From an uncultured Duncaniella sp. (GTDB lineage Bacteria; Bacteroidota; Bacteroidia; Bacteroidales; Muribaculaceae): DNA of 64,000 nt. The stretch lies in assembly GCF_910578445.1 (NCBI RefSeq), contig NZ_CAJTQC010000002.1:62001-126000 (forward strand), read 5' to 3'. The notes beneath the pieces are model-generated. The model was not told where the DNA came from. It made no database searches and saw nothing but the letters and a program-made list of their open reading frames with translations. The number at the start of each line of letters is the position of its first letter. Position 1 is the stretch's first letter. This document shows, in pieces, positions 27,789-36,480 of the stretch. The position numbers and the translations under genes were made by a program.

Positions 27789-28179
27789 CTCTTTTTCTTC
27801 AACGTAAATACAGGGGGATTATTGCGTTTTGTCTATAATATGGCAACAGACTGAATTTAGAGCAGTTAAATTTAAATATATCTCTGTGAAAAACATTAAA
27901 AAATGTAAAAATAAAGTGGCGGTTTTTATTTTGAGTTGTTATAAAAGCAACGTCAGCGAAACGTATGCTTCACAGACGCCCTGAAGTCAAAATTGATTGA
28001 AGGTGCGGCATGCCTGTCGGTAATTCCAAGGGTAGGTGACATGTAAATCAAAAGATAGACTACAAACCGAATAAAAATATGGCCCTGCATGACGGTCTAC
28101 GGGGGATTAGACAAACTTCTTCGAAGCCAGAGTGTCCGGTCAATAAATAAAAATTATAAACACTTAATTTATTATTACT
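27789..28179. other. 391-base gap between porW and the decarboxylase gene
   Basis: Divergent promoter region. An AT-rich part (27840-27950) is followed by a more GC-rich stretch (27950-28145). No full TTTG-N20-TAnnTTTG promoter was found on either strand, and no known riboswitch motif was recognised. An unsupported 23-codon frame lies at 28079-28150. Confidence 0.4.
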
Positions 28180-29325
28180 ATGGCAGACAAGAAGTATTCA
28201 CCAGTAGTACAAGAACTCGCAGACCTCATCAAAGAAAACAATTGGGAGGACAAATTCAATCAGGCTATCGCCAAAGTAGTTTCCTACAAGATTCCCGGAC
28301 TTTCTGATATCGCCACGATTGAAGACTATCTTGACTATCTCGAAGCTTACATGCACTGGGTTCCTGCTGAAAACAAGGAAGGCACACATGTCTATCAGCA
28401 TCTTTTCCGTTCCTTCTTCCTTCTGGATCAGGAACCTGTGAAATCGCTCCAGACTCCATGCGCGCCTGCTGATCAGCAGCCTGAGCTTACACCGCTTTCA
28501 AAATGGATGGTTGACTATTGCTACGGAATCGGCAACTGGCTTGACAGTCCTGAATCAATCACCGACGACAGTGTCAAATCGTTCTACGACTGTGCGGTCT
28601 ATAACATGGACGAGTATCTTGAACCCCGTGGCGGATGGAAGACATTCAACCAGATGTTTGCACGTCACGTGAAACCCGGCTATCGTCCTATCGCAGCCAT
28701 TGACGACGACAAGATTATTGTCCATCCTGCCGATGCTTGTTTCGGCGGTCAGTGGGAAATCCGTCCTGACACTCATGTTCGTATCAAAGGACTTGACTGG
28801 AGCATAGACGAACTTCTTGAAGGCAGTCCCTACAAGGATAAATTCAAAGGCGGCATGTGGTGTCACTCGTTCCTTAGCTGGACTGACTATCATCGTCAGC
28901 ACGCCCCGCTTTCAGGCATTGTCCGCGAGGCTCGTGTCATTCAGGGCGCATGTTACGTTGATCTCGTCGCAGTTCCCGATAAGGTCAATCCTGCCACCAA
29001 TCAGGTTGAGGCATGGCGTGCGACCGCTCCTGATCAGGCCGGTTATGAATTCATGCAGACCCGTGGCCTGATTGTGCTTGAGACAAAATATGGATATGTA
29101 GCCATTCTTCCTATTGCGATGCCACAGGTTTCGTCGGTTGTCGTTACTGCTGAAGAAGGTGTCGCCCTTAAGAAAGGTGATGAAATATCTTACTTCCAGT
29201 TTGGCGGATCGGATATTGTCTACCTCTTCTCAGCAAACATGAACGTGTCAATGTCTGCCCATAAGGGTACTCACTATAAAGTCGGTACAAAGATTGGAGA
29301 AGTCTATCCGGTGGTTGAACTCTGA
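28180..29325 (+). CDS. Phosphatidylserine decarboxylase-family protein, PsiD-like pyruvoyl amino-acid decarboxylase (putative)
   Basis: A 381-aa soluble protein, longer than housekeeping phosphatidylserine decarboxylases and without a membrane segment. Residues ~30-165 resemble the PSDC N-terminal domain; the catalytic domain follows. By alignment from memory with E. coli Psd, the triad is Asp185 (VHPADACFG), His241 (DYHRQHAP, 236-243) and Ser344 (FQFGGSDIVYLF, 340-350). Self-cleavage between Gly343 and Ser344 would give a 38-residue pyruvoyl alpha chain. The DYHRQHAP and FGGS segments and the N-terminal domain recall fungal L-tryptophan decarboxylase PsiD (YHRWHAP, FGGSS). A GadC-like antiporter gene follows, so an amino acid is a more likely substrate than phosphatidylserine (inference). 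Confidence 0.8.
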   Translation: MADKKYSPVVQELADLIKENNWEDKFNQAIAKVVSYKIPGLSDIATIEDYLDYLEAYMHWVPAENKEGTHVYQHLFRSFFLLDQEPVKSLQTPCAPADQQPELTPLSKWMVDYCYGIGNWLDSPESITDDSVKSFYDCAVYNMDEYLEPRGGWKTFNQMFARHVKPGYRPIAAIDDDKIIVHPADACFGGQWEIRPDTHVRIKGLDWSIDELLEGSPYKDKFKGGMWCHSFLSWTDYHRQHAPLSGIVREARVIQGACYVDLVAVPDKVNPATNQVEAWRATAPDQAGYEFMQTRGLIVLETKYGYVAILPIAMPQVSSVVVTAEEGVALKKGDEISYFQFGGSDIVYLFSANMNVSMSAHKGTHYKVGTKIGEVYPVVEL

Positions 29326-29411
29326 CCATAGTAAAATCCGATTTTCTCAAATTTCAGCTATGAAGTGATTTTTTTGAACGTATTCATGACCATTTGCCGG
29401 TCATGACACAG

Positions 29412-29445
29412 CGGGGGCCGGCATCACCGCCGGCTCCCGTTTTTT
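29412..29445 (+). terminator. Strong intrinsic terminator after the decarboxylase gene
   Basis: An 11-bp GC-rich stem (CGGGGGCCGGC with GCCGGCTCCCG, one G-T pair), loop ATCACC, and six T residues directly after. It separates the decarboxylase from the downstream antiporter gene. Confidence 0.88.
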
Positions 29446-29504
29446 ACCTCACGCTCTGATTCATTGCTTCACACCCGTTTAATAATCTATTAATTAAGGC
29501 ATAT

Positions 29505-31214
29505 ATGGCTACTTCAACTTCACCCCGGTCATCCTCTGACAAGCCTCAGGTGAAAAAGCCATCGGCGGCTTTGATCTCGACAGGAGCGATGACTGTAATG
29601 ATCATCACTACTGTGGTCAGTCTCCGTGGACTCCCATCGCAGGCTGAGTTTGGCATTCAGTCGATTTTCTACTATCTGTTTGCCGCAATCGTTTTCCTGA
29701 TTCCGTTTTCTCTTGTCTGTGCCGAACTTGCTTCCACATACACTCATTCCGGTGGCCTTTATCGTTGGGTGTCAGAAGCTTTTGGTCCACGATGGGGATG
29801 GACGGCAATGTATCTTGAGTGGCAGACTCTGGTAATCTGGTTTCCTGCCGTCCTCATGTTTGCAGCCGTGTCGCTCGCATACATATTCTGGCCGGAATCA
29901 TTTGACGCGAAACTGTCGGCCAACAAGATTTACACACTTGTAGTGGTGCTTGCGGTCTATTGGATAACGAATTTTATTGCTTTCCGTGGCATGAAGTCGT
30001 CGAAGATTCTGAGCACGCTCGGAGGTCTGTTCGGCACTATAGTGCCCGGTGCGGTTCTGATTATTCTCGGTGTCGCATATCTCTGCATGGGAAAGCCGAT
30101 TATGCTCACCCATGAATCTTTCTTCCCTGATTTTACAAAAATAGGCACTATAGTGCTTGCCGCATCAATCTTCCTGTTCTACGGCGGTATGGAAATGAAT
30201 GCTGTCCATGTGCAGAACATGAGTAATCCTGCCCGTCAGTTCCCTCGTGCGATTTTCCTTGCGGTCGCCGTTATCGTGCTTATATTTGTCTTCGCCACAC
30301 TTGCCATAGGTTTTGTCGTCCCTGCAAAGGACATCAATCTTCTTGCCTCGCTGCTGGTTGCCTACAATGACCTTTGGGCATCTATCGGAGTGCCTTGGCT
30401 CGGAAATGTGATGGCCTTGCTGATTACTTTCGGTGTCATAGGGCAGGTCAGTGTCATCATTGCCGGCCCGTCGACAGGTCTTGTTGCCGTCGGTGAGAGC
30501 GGTTATCTTCCCCGTAGTCTTCAGAAGACAAATTCGCGCGGTGTCAATAAGCCGATTCTTTATGTTCAGGCTATTTTTGTCAGTCTGCTTTCGCTTGTGC
30601 TTGTTGTGCTCCCGTCGGTTGAATCGGCCTATCAGGTAATGTCGCAGATGGCTACTGTCATCTATCTGATTCTGGTATTGATGATTTATTTCGCATTCAT
30701 CAGACTGCGTCGCACCCAGCCGCAGAAACATCGCGGTTTCCGTATCCCGGGTGGTAAATTCGGTGAAATCGTTGTCGGTGGCATCGGTATTCTCGGCGCG
30801 ATTGTAGCTATGGTTCTTAGCTTTTTCCCGCCATCTCAGATCAACACCGGCAGCCCGGTTGTGTATGTACTCATAATCCTCTGTGGCGCTGTCCTGTTTT
30901 TCTGTGTTCCTCTGATTGTCTTTGCCAAGCGTAAGCCGTCATGGCGCAATCCGCAGGCCGATTTCTATCCCTTCGACTGGCAGATTGAGAACCGTGAGCC
31001 TTCACAGCCGTCAAAATGGAGTGCCGGTTATGAGCCTACTCCTGCCGACATTGCTGCTACGGATGCAAGAATTCTTGCCGAAGAAAACGGCGCGACTCCG
31101 GCTGAGGCAGAGACTATTGCTGCAGAAGCTGCTAAAGCTTACGATGGCTCTGCCAATCCACAGGCGGTGGCTTACGATGTCTATAATAAAAATAAAGGTG
31201 GCACAGCGAAGTGA
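29505..31214 (+). CDS. APC-superfamily amino acid antiporter, GadC-like
   Basis: A 569-aa inner-membrane transporter with about 12 hydrophobic segments of the APC fold. The first helix region is ALISTGAMTVMIITTVVSLRG, and later ones carry ELASTYTHSGGLYRWVSEAF and FYGGMEMNAVHVQNMSNPAR, as in the glutamate:GABA antiporter family. The C-terminal ~95 residues after the last helix are hydrophilic (SWRNPQADFYPFDWQIENRE onward, then Ala/Glu-rich). They could act like the pH-gated C-plug of GadC (inference). Lying behind a decarboxylase, it probably exchanges an amino acid for its decarboxylated amine. Confidence 0.85.
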   Translation: MATSTSPRSSSDKPQVKKPSAALISTGAMTVMIITTVVSLRGLPSQAEFGIQSIFYYLFAAIVFLIPFSLVCAELASTYTHSGGLYRWVSEAFGPRWGWTAMYLEWQTLVIWFPAVLMFAAVSLAYIFWPESFDAKLSANKIYTLVVVLAVYWITNFIAFRGMKSSKILSTLGGLFGTIVPGAVLIILGVAYLCMGKPIMLTHESFFPDFTKIGTIVLAASIFLFYGGMEMNAVHVQNMSNPARQFPRAIFLAVAVIVLIFVFATLAIGFVVPAKDINLLASLLVAYNDLWASIGVPWLGNVMALLITFGVIGQVSVIIAGPSTGLVAVGESGYLPRSLQKTNSRGVNKPILYVQAIFVSLLSLVLVVLPSVESAYQVMSQMATVIYLILVLMIYFAFIRLRRTQPQKHRGFRIPGGKFGEIVVGGIGILGAIVAMVLSFFPPSQINTGSPVVYVLIILCGAVLFFCVPLIVFAKRKPSWRNPQADFYPFDWQIENREPSQPSKWSAGYEPTPADIAATDARILAEENGATPAEAETIAAEAAKAYDGSANPQAVAYDVYNKNKGGTAK

Positions 31215-31254
31215 TGTCTGACATTCCCATCACATCCCACAAACAGTCAACATT

Positions 31255-32589
31255 ATGAAAATCAACACCGGAAAGGGCACAATCTCCCTTATGACCCTGA
31301 TTGCGATATGGTCAATCTCTCTGACTGTCAATCTGCCCGGGCTTGCCATCACACCGATGTTAGGCAATCTGGACAAGATATTCCCTCACACGTCTGAACT
31401 GGAGATTCAGCTCCTCACCGTGTTGCCAAATCTTTTCATAATCCCGTTTGTGCTGCTTTCGGGAAAGCTGTCGCTGTCCAAAAGCAAAATTAAAATAGTA
31501 GTGGTGGCACTCGCCATATATCTGGCGAGTGGCATCCTCTATTTCTTTGCCAAAAACATGGTCGACCTGATTGTCATCAGCTGTCTGCTTGGCATCGGGT
31601 GCGGATTGCTCATACCGCTTGCCGCCGGTCTTCTGGCTGATACGTTCGTAGGAAAGTATCGTATGAGGCAGTTGGGCATCAAGTCGGGCATTTCGAATAT
31701 CGCCCTTGTGATTGCTACCTACGTCGTCGGTTGGCTCAATCATGGAAACTGGCGTCTGCCGTTTCTCGTTTATCTGATTCCGGCGATACCTCTTGTATTG
31801 TCTGTATTTCTGCGTGGCATTCCAAAAGCCGATCTCTATCCCGCATCTGTCACACCTTCGCCCGACGTAAAGGCTACAGCCAAGGTTGCGTCCAAGGCTT
31901 CTGCTGCCGGCGTGCCGGCCAAGGCTATTCATGCCAAAGCCCCCGCAAGTGTCGATGATGCAGCGAACGGCAACTCCGGGCGTGTGAAGAACGGCTTCAT
32001 AGTCTCGCGCGTATGGTCGCTTATCGCAGTCTATTTCTTTGTATGTTATGCAACCGTAATAGTCAGCTACTATACTCCGTTTCTCATGCAGGCAGACGGG
32101 ATGGGTGATTCTGAAGTCGGGACTGTCACCGCTATTTTCTTCCTCGCGGTGTTCCTTCCGGGGTTCATATTGCCATATGTCGTGAAGGCTCTGCGGCAGA
32201 CGACGCTTATTGTTTGTTCGCTTGTCATGGCAGGCGGTATAATCCTCATGGTGGTGGGACATGATTTCGGTGTGATGTGTGTGGCAGCCGTTCTGGTCGG
32301 ATTCGGCTATGGAGTTTTCCAGCCTCTGATCTATGACAAAGCTACGCAGATAGTCACTGACCCGGCCAAATCTACGCTTGCGTTGGCAATTGTGCTCGCG
32401 GCCAATTATATTTCAGTCAGCGCCACGCCGTTTATTGTCGACGGGTTCAGGGACATCTTCGATCCTCATCATCTCAACAATGCGTTCCCGTTTGTGCTTA
32501 ACTCGGTTCTGCTTGGCATATTTACCATTATTGTGATTGTATTTCGCAAGTCATTTGTGTTCCGCATAGATCCCTCGTATTATGAGTGA
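31255..32589 (+). CDS. Major facilitator superfamily transporter
   Basis: A 444-aa MFS protein with two six-helix halves (first half ending LVYLIPAIPLVLSVFLRGIP, second starting VWSLIAVYFFVCYATVIVSY). The central cytoplasmic loop (about residues 195-245) is an unusual Ala/Lys-rich low-complexity segment (VKATAKVASKASAAGVPAKA). The substrate is not predictable. It follows the antiporter gene by 40 bases and precedes the porin gene by 49, suggesting one transcription unit. Confidence 0.85.
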   Translation: MKINTGKGTISLMTLIAIWSISLTVNLPGLAITPMLGNLDKIFPHTSELEIQLLTVLPNLFIIPFVLLSGKLSLSKSKIKIVVVALAIYLASGILYFFAKNMVDLIVISCLLGIGCGLLIPLAAGLLADTFVGKYRMRQLGIKSGISNIALVIATYVVGWLNHGNWRLPFLVYLIPAIPLVLSVFLRGIPKADLYPASVTPSPDVKATAKVASKASAAGVPAKAIHAKAPASVDDAANGNSGRVKNGFIVSRVWSLIAVYFFVCYATVIVSYYTPFLMQADGMGDSEVGTVTAIFFLAVFLPGFILPYVVKALRQTTLIVCSLVMAGGIILMVVGHDFGVMCVAAVLVGFGYGVFQPLIYDKATQIVTDPAKSTLALAIVLAANYISVSATPFIVDGFRDIFDPHHLNNAFPFVLNSVLLGIFTIIVIVFRKSFVFRIDPSYYE

Positions 32590-32638
32590 ACCGCTTACGG
32601 ATACGCACTAATATTTTAAAGCTTCTTTATTTTTCACA

Positions 32639-33946
32639 ATGAATACTTTTACACGTTTCATCATCTTTTGTCCGGCCTTGGCTATAGTGCCTTCTGTTTC
32701 CGGACAGTCTCATCCTCTTACGCCTGAGTATCAGGAAGTGACAATAGTTAATCCTCACTCCGCTGCATCGTCAGATACGACCGTAGTGAATGTCTATGAC
32801 ATATTCCTTGAAAATTCACCTAAATCGTTTAAAGTTCCCGGTGCTCCACGGTTTGCAATCGAGGGGAAGGACAGAAAATTTTATTTAGGTATAGGAGGAA
32901 CGGCCAAAGCGACACTTTCCTATGATTGGGGTAATCCGATTGATAATGCCTACGATTTCACAACCTCTGCAATCCCGATGACACAGCGTCCCGGCGACGG
33001 AGGTCTTGTGCAGGCCACAGCCGCAACAAGCGGTCTTTTTGTCAATTTCGTGGCGATGCCCGGTGATAAGAATCAGCTTGGGGTTTATTTTAATTTCAAT
33101 CTGACCGGCAATGGTAATGACTATGGGTTCAATCTCTGCTATGCCTATATAAAGTATAGAGGTTTCACTGTCGGTTATGACTATAGCCTCTTTTCTGATA
33201 TGGCGGCCGCACCTCCGAGCATTGACAACGAAGGCCCGTGCGGATTCACGGCCATACCCAACGGAGTTATCGACTATCGCCACGACATCAATTCGAAATG
33301 GAGCGTTGCTATAGGCGCTGAGATGCCTATGGTATCGGCCACGACCGGTGAGAATAGCTATGTGGTGAATCAGCGTGTCCCCGACATCCCGGCCTATGTG
33401 CAGTATTCATGGGGCGGAGGCAAAAGTTGGCTTCGTTTTTCAGGTATAATGCGCAATATGCTATATCGTGATGAGGTCTCCGGCAAAAACCGTGATGTGG
33501 TTGGCTGGGGTGTGAAAATGAGTGGAAGTGCCTCTGTTTCTTCATTCCTCACCGCGTATTATCAGGCTGCCTATGGAAAAGGCATCACGAGCTATTTTCA
33601 GGATCTGTATGAAGGAGGCCTTGACATGGTTCCTTCGGGCGACGGCTCACTTAAGGCCGTGAAGGCTTGGGGCGGTTATCTCGGCCTTCAGTACAATATC
33701 TCGCCTAAGGTCTATGCGACCACGACCTACAGCCATGTGCGCAACTATGCCCCTGACTATTCCGGCGGCGTGACTGCTTGGAGCGGGCAGTATAAGTATG
33801 CTCAATATGCGTTGGCAAATATAATGTGGAACATCACTCCACAGATTTCAACAGGCCTCGAATATATCTATGGCCGGCGTGTGGATATGGATGGCATGTC
33901 GCGTCACGACAACCGCATACAGACTATGCTTCAGGTGACATTCTGA
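32639..33946 (+). CDS. DcaP-like outer-membrane porin
   Basis: A 435-aa protein with signal peptide MNTFTRFIIFCPALAIVPSV ending before GQSHPLT. Alternating amphipathic strands and a terminal aromatic residue (RIQTMLQVTF) indicate an outer-membrane barrel. The sequence resembles DcaP-type porins (KFYLGIGGTAKATLSYDWGN; GFTVGYDYSLFSDMAAAPPS). It completes the decarboxylase cluster, giving it outer- and inner-membrane transport. The DcaP assignment is by pattern. Confidence 0.75.
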   Translation: MNTFTRFIIFCPALAIVPSVSGQSHPLTPEYQEVTIVNPHSAASSDTTVVNVYDIFLENSPKSFKVPGAPRFAIEGKDRKFYLGIGGTAKATLSYDWGNPIDNAYDFTTSAIPMTQRPGDGGLVQATAATSGLFVNFVAMPGDKNQLGVYFNFNLTGNGNDYGFNLCYAYIKYRGFTVGYDYSLFSDMAAAPPSIDNEGPCGFTAIPNGVIDYRHDINSKWSVAIGAEMPMVSATTGENSYVVNQRVPDIPAYVQYSWGGGKSWLRFSGIMRNMLYRDEVSGKNRDVVGWGVKMSGSASVSSFLTAYYQAAYGKGITSYFQDLYEGGLDMVPSGDGSLKAVKAWGGYLGLQYNISPKVYATTTYSHVRNYAPDYSGGVTAWSGQYKYAQYALANIMWNITPQISTGLEYIYGRRVDMDGMSRHDNRIQTMLQVTF

Positions 33947-33974
33947 CGGTTCAATGATAGTCTGATAATTGAAA

Positions 33975-34016
33975 ACGGCTGTCAGCTCAGGGATTGTTCC
34001 TGATGCTGACAGCCGT
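33975..34016. terminator. Bidirectional terminator between the porin and DUF3256 genes
   Basis: ACGGCTGTCAGC (33975-33986) pairs perfectly with GCTGACAGCCGT (34005-34016), with further pairing inside. It lies between convergent genes. Confidence 0.85.
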
Positions 34017-34040
34017 GATGTTTAAATTTCGCTTGGGCTA

Positions 34041-34667
34041 TTATTTTTTTACCTTGAATCCTTTTCCGGTCCATTCATAGGTGAGCGACGGTTTTAGGTC
34101 GGAAGACAGGTCATCGTAGAGAGCCTTGTCAAGAAACTTGTCGAGATTGTTGGTGAGAGTGAGAGTCGATGTCGACGGATCGATGCGGTAGGAGGCGAGC
34201 ATGAATGGTACTTGCATAGTCACGTTCGCTTCGTTTTTGCTTCCGCTTTCGGTCAGCCACTCTTTCCAGCCCGGTTTGGTGAAATAAGTTTCAGTCGGCA
34301 GAGGTTTCCAGTCCGGGTCATAGAATCGGATATTTGAATCCAGACCGGGAGTGGCTACAGTGCTTATAAGGGCAATGATGTTGCCTTTTGATCCTTTCAG
34401 CTCCACCAGCTGTATGGCTGACGAATCGGTCATCTTCACAGTGATTGATTCAGGTGTCATTTCTGTGATTGCCGAACGTCCGTCGAGCTGGTTTTGAGAG
34501 GGTGTGGTCATACCGTTCTTGAAATAGTCGACCATGTCAAGACGGGTGTTGCGGTCAAGCAGCGGAAATATGTTTTGCGGTGCTGAGGTGAACAGGTCGG
34601 CGGCTGACTGAGCGGTTGCTGTCAGCGATGCTGCCCCGATGGCGATGGCAAGGAGATATTTTTTCAT
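34041..34667 (-). CDS. DUF3256 family secreted protein
   Basis: A 208-aa protein with signal peptide MKKYLLAIAIGAASLTATAQ. DLFTSAPQNIFPLLDRNTRL and DMVDYFKNGM are characteristic of DUF3256, a Bacteroidales family of unknown function. It lies 21 bases downstream of the DEAD-box helicase gene, probably in the same transcript. Confidence 0.85.
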   Translation of the reverse strand: MKKYLLAIAIGAASLTATAQSAADLFTSAPQNIFPLLDRNTRLDMVDYFKNGMTTPSQNQLDGRSAITEMTPESITVKMTDSSAIQLVELKGSKGNIIALISTVATPGLDSNIRFYDPDWKPLPTETYFTKPGWKEWLTESGSKNEANVTMQVPFMLASYRIDPSTSTLTLTNNLDKFLDKALYDDLSSDLKPSLTYEWTGKGFKVKK

Positions 34668-34688
34668 TGTCGATATGTCTGAGGATGA

Positions 34689-36407
34689 TTATTTGTTGCT
34701 CTTTTTGCCTTTGCGTTTATCGGCTATTTTGGAGTAGTCGCGCTCTGCGTCGGCGATTTCGCTGTGGAGGCGTTTGCCATAGAAATCCGCACCGGTGAGA
34801 GCTCCCACTACTTTCCGGGCATCAGCCTTCTTCACGTCAAAGAGTGAGTAGGCCGGTAGCAGGTCGATACGGCCTACGTCAACACGCTTGCCGGTGACGA
34901 GTTTGTTGAGCATCTCGATGAGGTTTCCGGCAAAGAAGCCGTCGCGTTTGCCGACGTTGATATATATGCGTTCCATTCCGCGTTCGGCTGTCCGGCGGTC
35001 CTTTTCCTTGTCGTTTTTAGGACGTTCATGTTCGCGCTCCCCTTTGTTGCGTTTGCGCTCGGCTTTCGACTGTTTCACGTCGATGACATCGATTTTAGGC
35101 GCGTCTTTGTAGTAGTCGAGCAGTCGGTTGAATTCGAGCGATATGACACGCTTGAGCAAATCTTCTTCCGAAAGCCATTCGAGTTTGCGGGAAATTCCCG
35201 GAAGATATGCGGCGATTTCTTCCTCGTTGACTTTGACACGTTCGATACGGTCGGCAAGATTATAGAGCTGCTTTTCGATGATATGTTCCGGGGTCGGGAC
35301 TTCCTTGTGCTCGAAAGTCTTGCCGATGATGCGTTCGATTTCGCGTAGCCGTCCTTTCTCGCGGGAGTGGATTATTGCAATCGACACGCCCGACTTTCCG
35401 GCACGGCCTGTACGGCCCGAACGGTGGGTATAGACGGCTGTGTCGTCAGGAAGCCCGTAGTTGATTACATGGGTCAGATTGTCGACATCAAGACCTCGTG
35501 CGGCAACGTCGGTGGCCACGAGCAATGGGACGACATGGTCGCGGAACTTTTTCATAACGATGTCGCGCTGCTGTTGCGACAGGTCGCCGTGGAGTGCTTC
35601 GGCGTTGTATCCGTCACGGATGAGGTTGTCGGCGATTTCCTGTGTGTCGCGACGTGTGCGGCAGAATACGATTGCGTATATGTTGGGTGAGTTGTCGACA
35701 ATGCGTTTAAGTGCGAGATATTTGTCGCGCGCGTTTACCATATAATATATGTGGCGGACGTTTTCAGCTCCTTCGTTGCGTGTGCCGACTACGATTTCCT
35801 CATAGTCTTTCATATAGCGCTTGGCTATTTTGAGGATATCCGGGGGCATTGTCGCTGAGAACAGTAGCATCTTGCGCTCCTCGGGGACGTATGACAGAAT
35901 CTGTTCGAGTGATTCAAGGAAACCCATGTTGAGCATCTCGTCGGCTTCGTCAAGCACCACTGTATGGACATCGTTGAGCTTGACGACTCCTCGTTTGATG
36001 AGGTCGATAAGGCGTCCCGGAGTGGCTACGATGACCTGCACACCTTTTTTCAGCATGCGTATCTGGCTTTCGATGCTTGAACCTCCGTAGACGGGGAGCA
36101 CTTTCACTTCGGGTACGTATTTTGAAAAGTCCGCAAGGTCACTTCCGATTTGCAGGCAGAGCTCGCGTGTCGGTGCAAGAATCAGTGCCTGCGGGCGGTT
36201 GATATGTGGGTCTATGCGTTGTAACACCGGCAGGCCGAAGGCTGCCGTTTTACCTGTGCCCGTCTGGGCGAGGGCTATTATATCGTGTGCGTCGCCGAGC
36301 AGACGGGGGATGACACGTTCCTGCACTGGCATCGGAGATTCAAATCCGAGTTCTTCGACGGCTTTGCGCAGTGGCTCGTTGACGCCGAGTTCTTCAAAAG
36401 TTTTCAT
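34689..36407 (-). CDS. DEAD-box RNA helicase with DbpA-type RNA-binding domain
   Basis: A 572-aa ATP-dependent RNA helicase for ribosome assembly or cold adaptation. Motifs in order: Q-motif region (FESPMPVQERVIPRLL), Walker A AQTGTGKTAAFGLP, PTRELCLQ, DEAD in VVLDEADEMLNMGF, SAT in LLFSATMPPDI and motif VI HRSGRTGRAGKSG. After a Lys/Arg-rich linker, the last ~80 residues match the DbpA/CsdA RNA-binding domain (YINVGKRDGFFAGNLIEMLN). Closest in architecture to DeaD/CsdA. Confidence 0.94.
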   Translation of the reverse strand: MKTFEELGVNEPLRKAVEELGFESPMPVQERVIPRLLGDAHDIIALAQTGTGKTAAFGLPVLQRIDPHINRPQALILAPTRELCLQIGSDLADFSKYVPEVKVLPVYGGSSIESQIRMLKKGVQVIVATPGRLIDLIKRGVVKLNDVHTVVLDEADEMLNMGFLESLEQILSYVPEERKMLLFSATMPPDILKIAKRYMKDYEEIVVGTRNEGAENVRHIYYMVNARDKYLALKRIVDNSPNIYAIVFCRTRRDTQEIADNLIRDGYNAEALHGDLSQQQRDIVMKKFRDHVVPLLVATDVAARGLDVDNLTHVINYGLPDDTAVYTHRSGRTGRAGKSGVSIAIIHSREKGRLREIERIIGKTFEHKEVPTPEHIIEKQLYNLADRIERVKVNEEEIAAYLPGISRKLEWLSEEDLLKRVISLEFNRLLDYYKDAPKIDVIDVKQSKAERKRNKGEREHERPKNDKEKDRRTAERGMERIYINVGKRDGFFAGNLIEMLNKLVTGKRVDVGRIDLLPAYSLFDVKKADARKVVGALTGADFYGKRLHSEIADAERDYSKIADKRKGKKSNK

Positions 36408-36480
36408 AATTATGTAATTATATATATTTGGTAATCCACTTCTAATATAACCACAGAGAAGGCCTTAAAGTTGATATATG

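Noticed and set aside
28079..28150. A 23-codon open frame (MALHDGLRGIRQTSSKPECP...) upstream of the decarboxylase gene, considered as a leader peptide.
   Set aside because: No ribosome-binding or codon signal, no run of a regulatory amino acid and no attenuator hairpin after it.
31360..32262. A 300-codon frame antisense to the MFS transporter gene.
   Set aside because: Polar, His/Arg-rich translation typical of the complement of membrane-helix codons.
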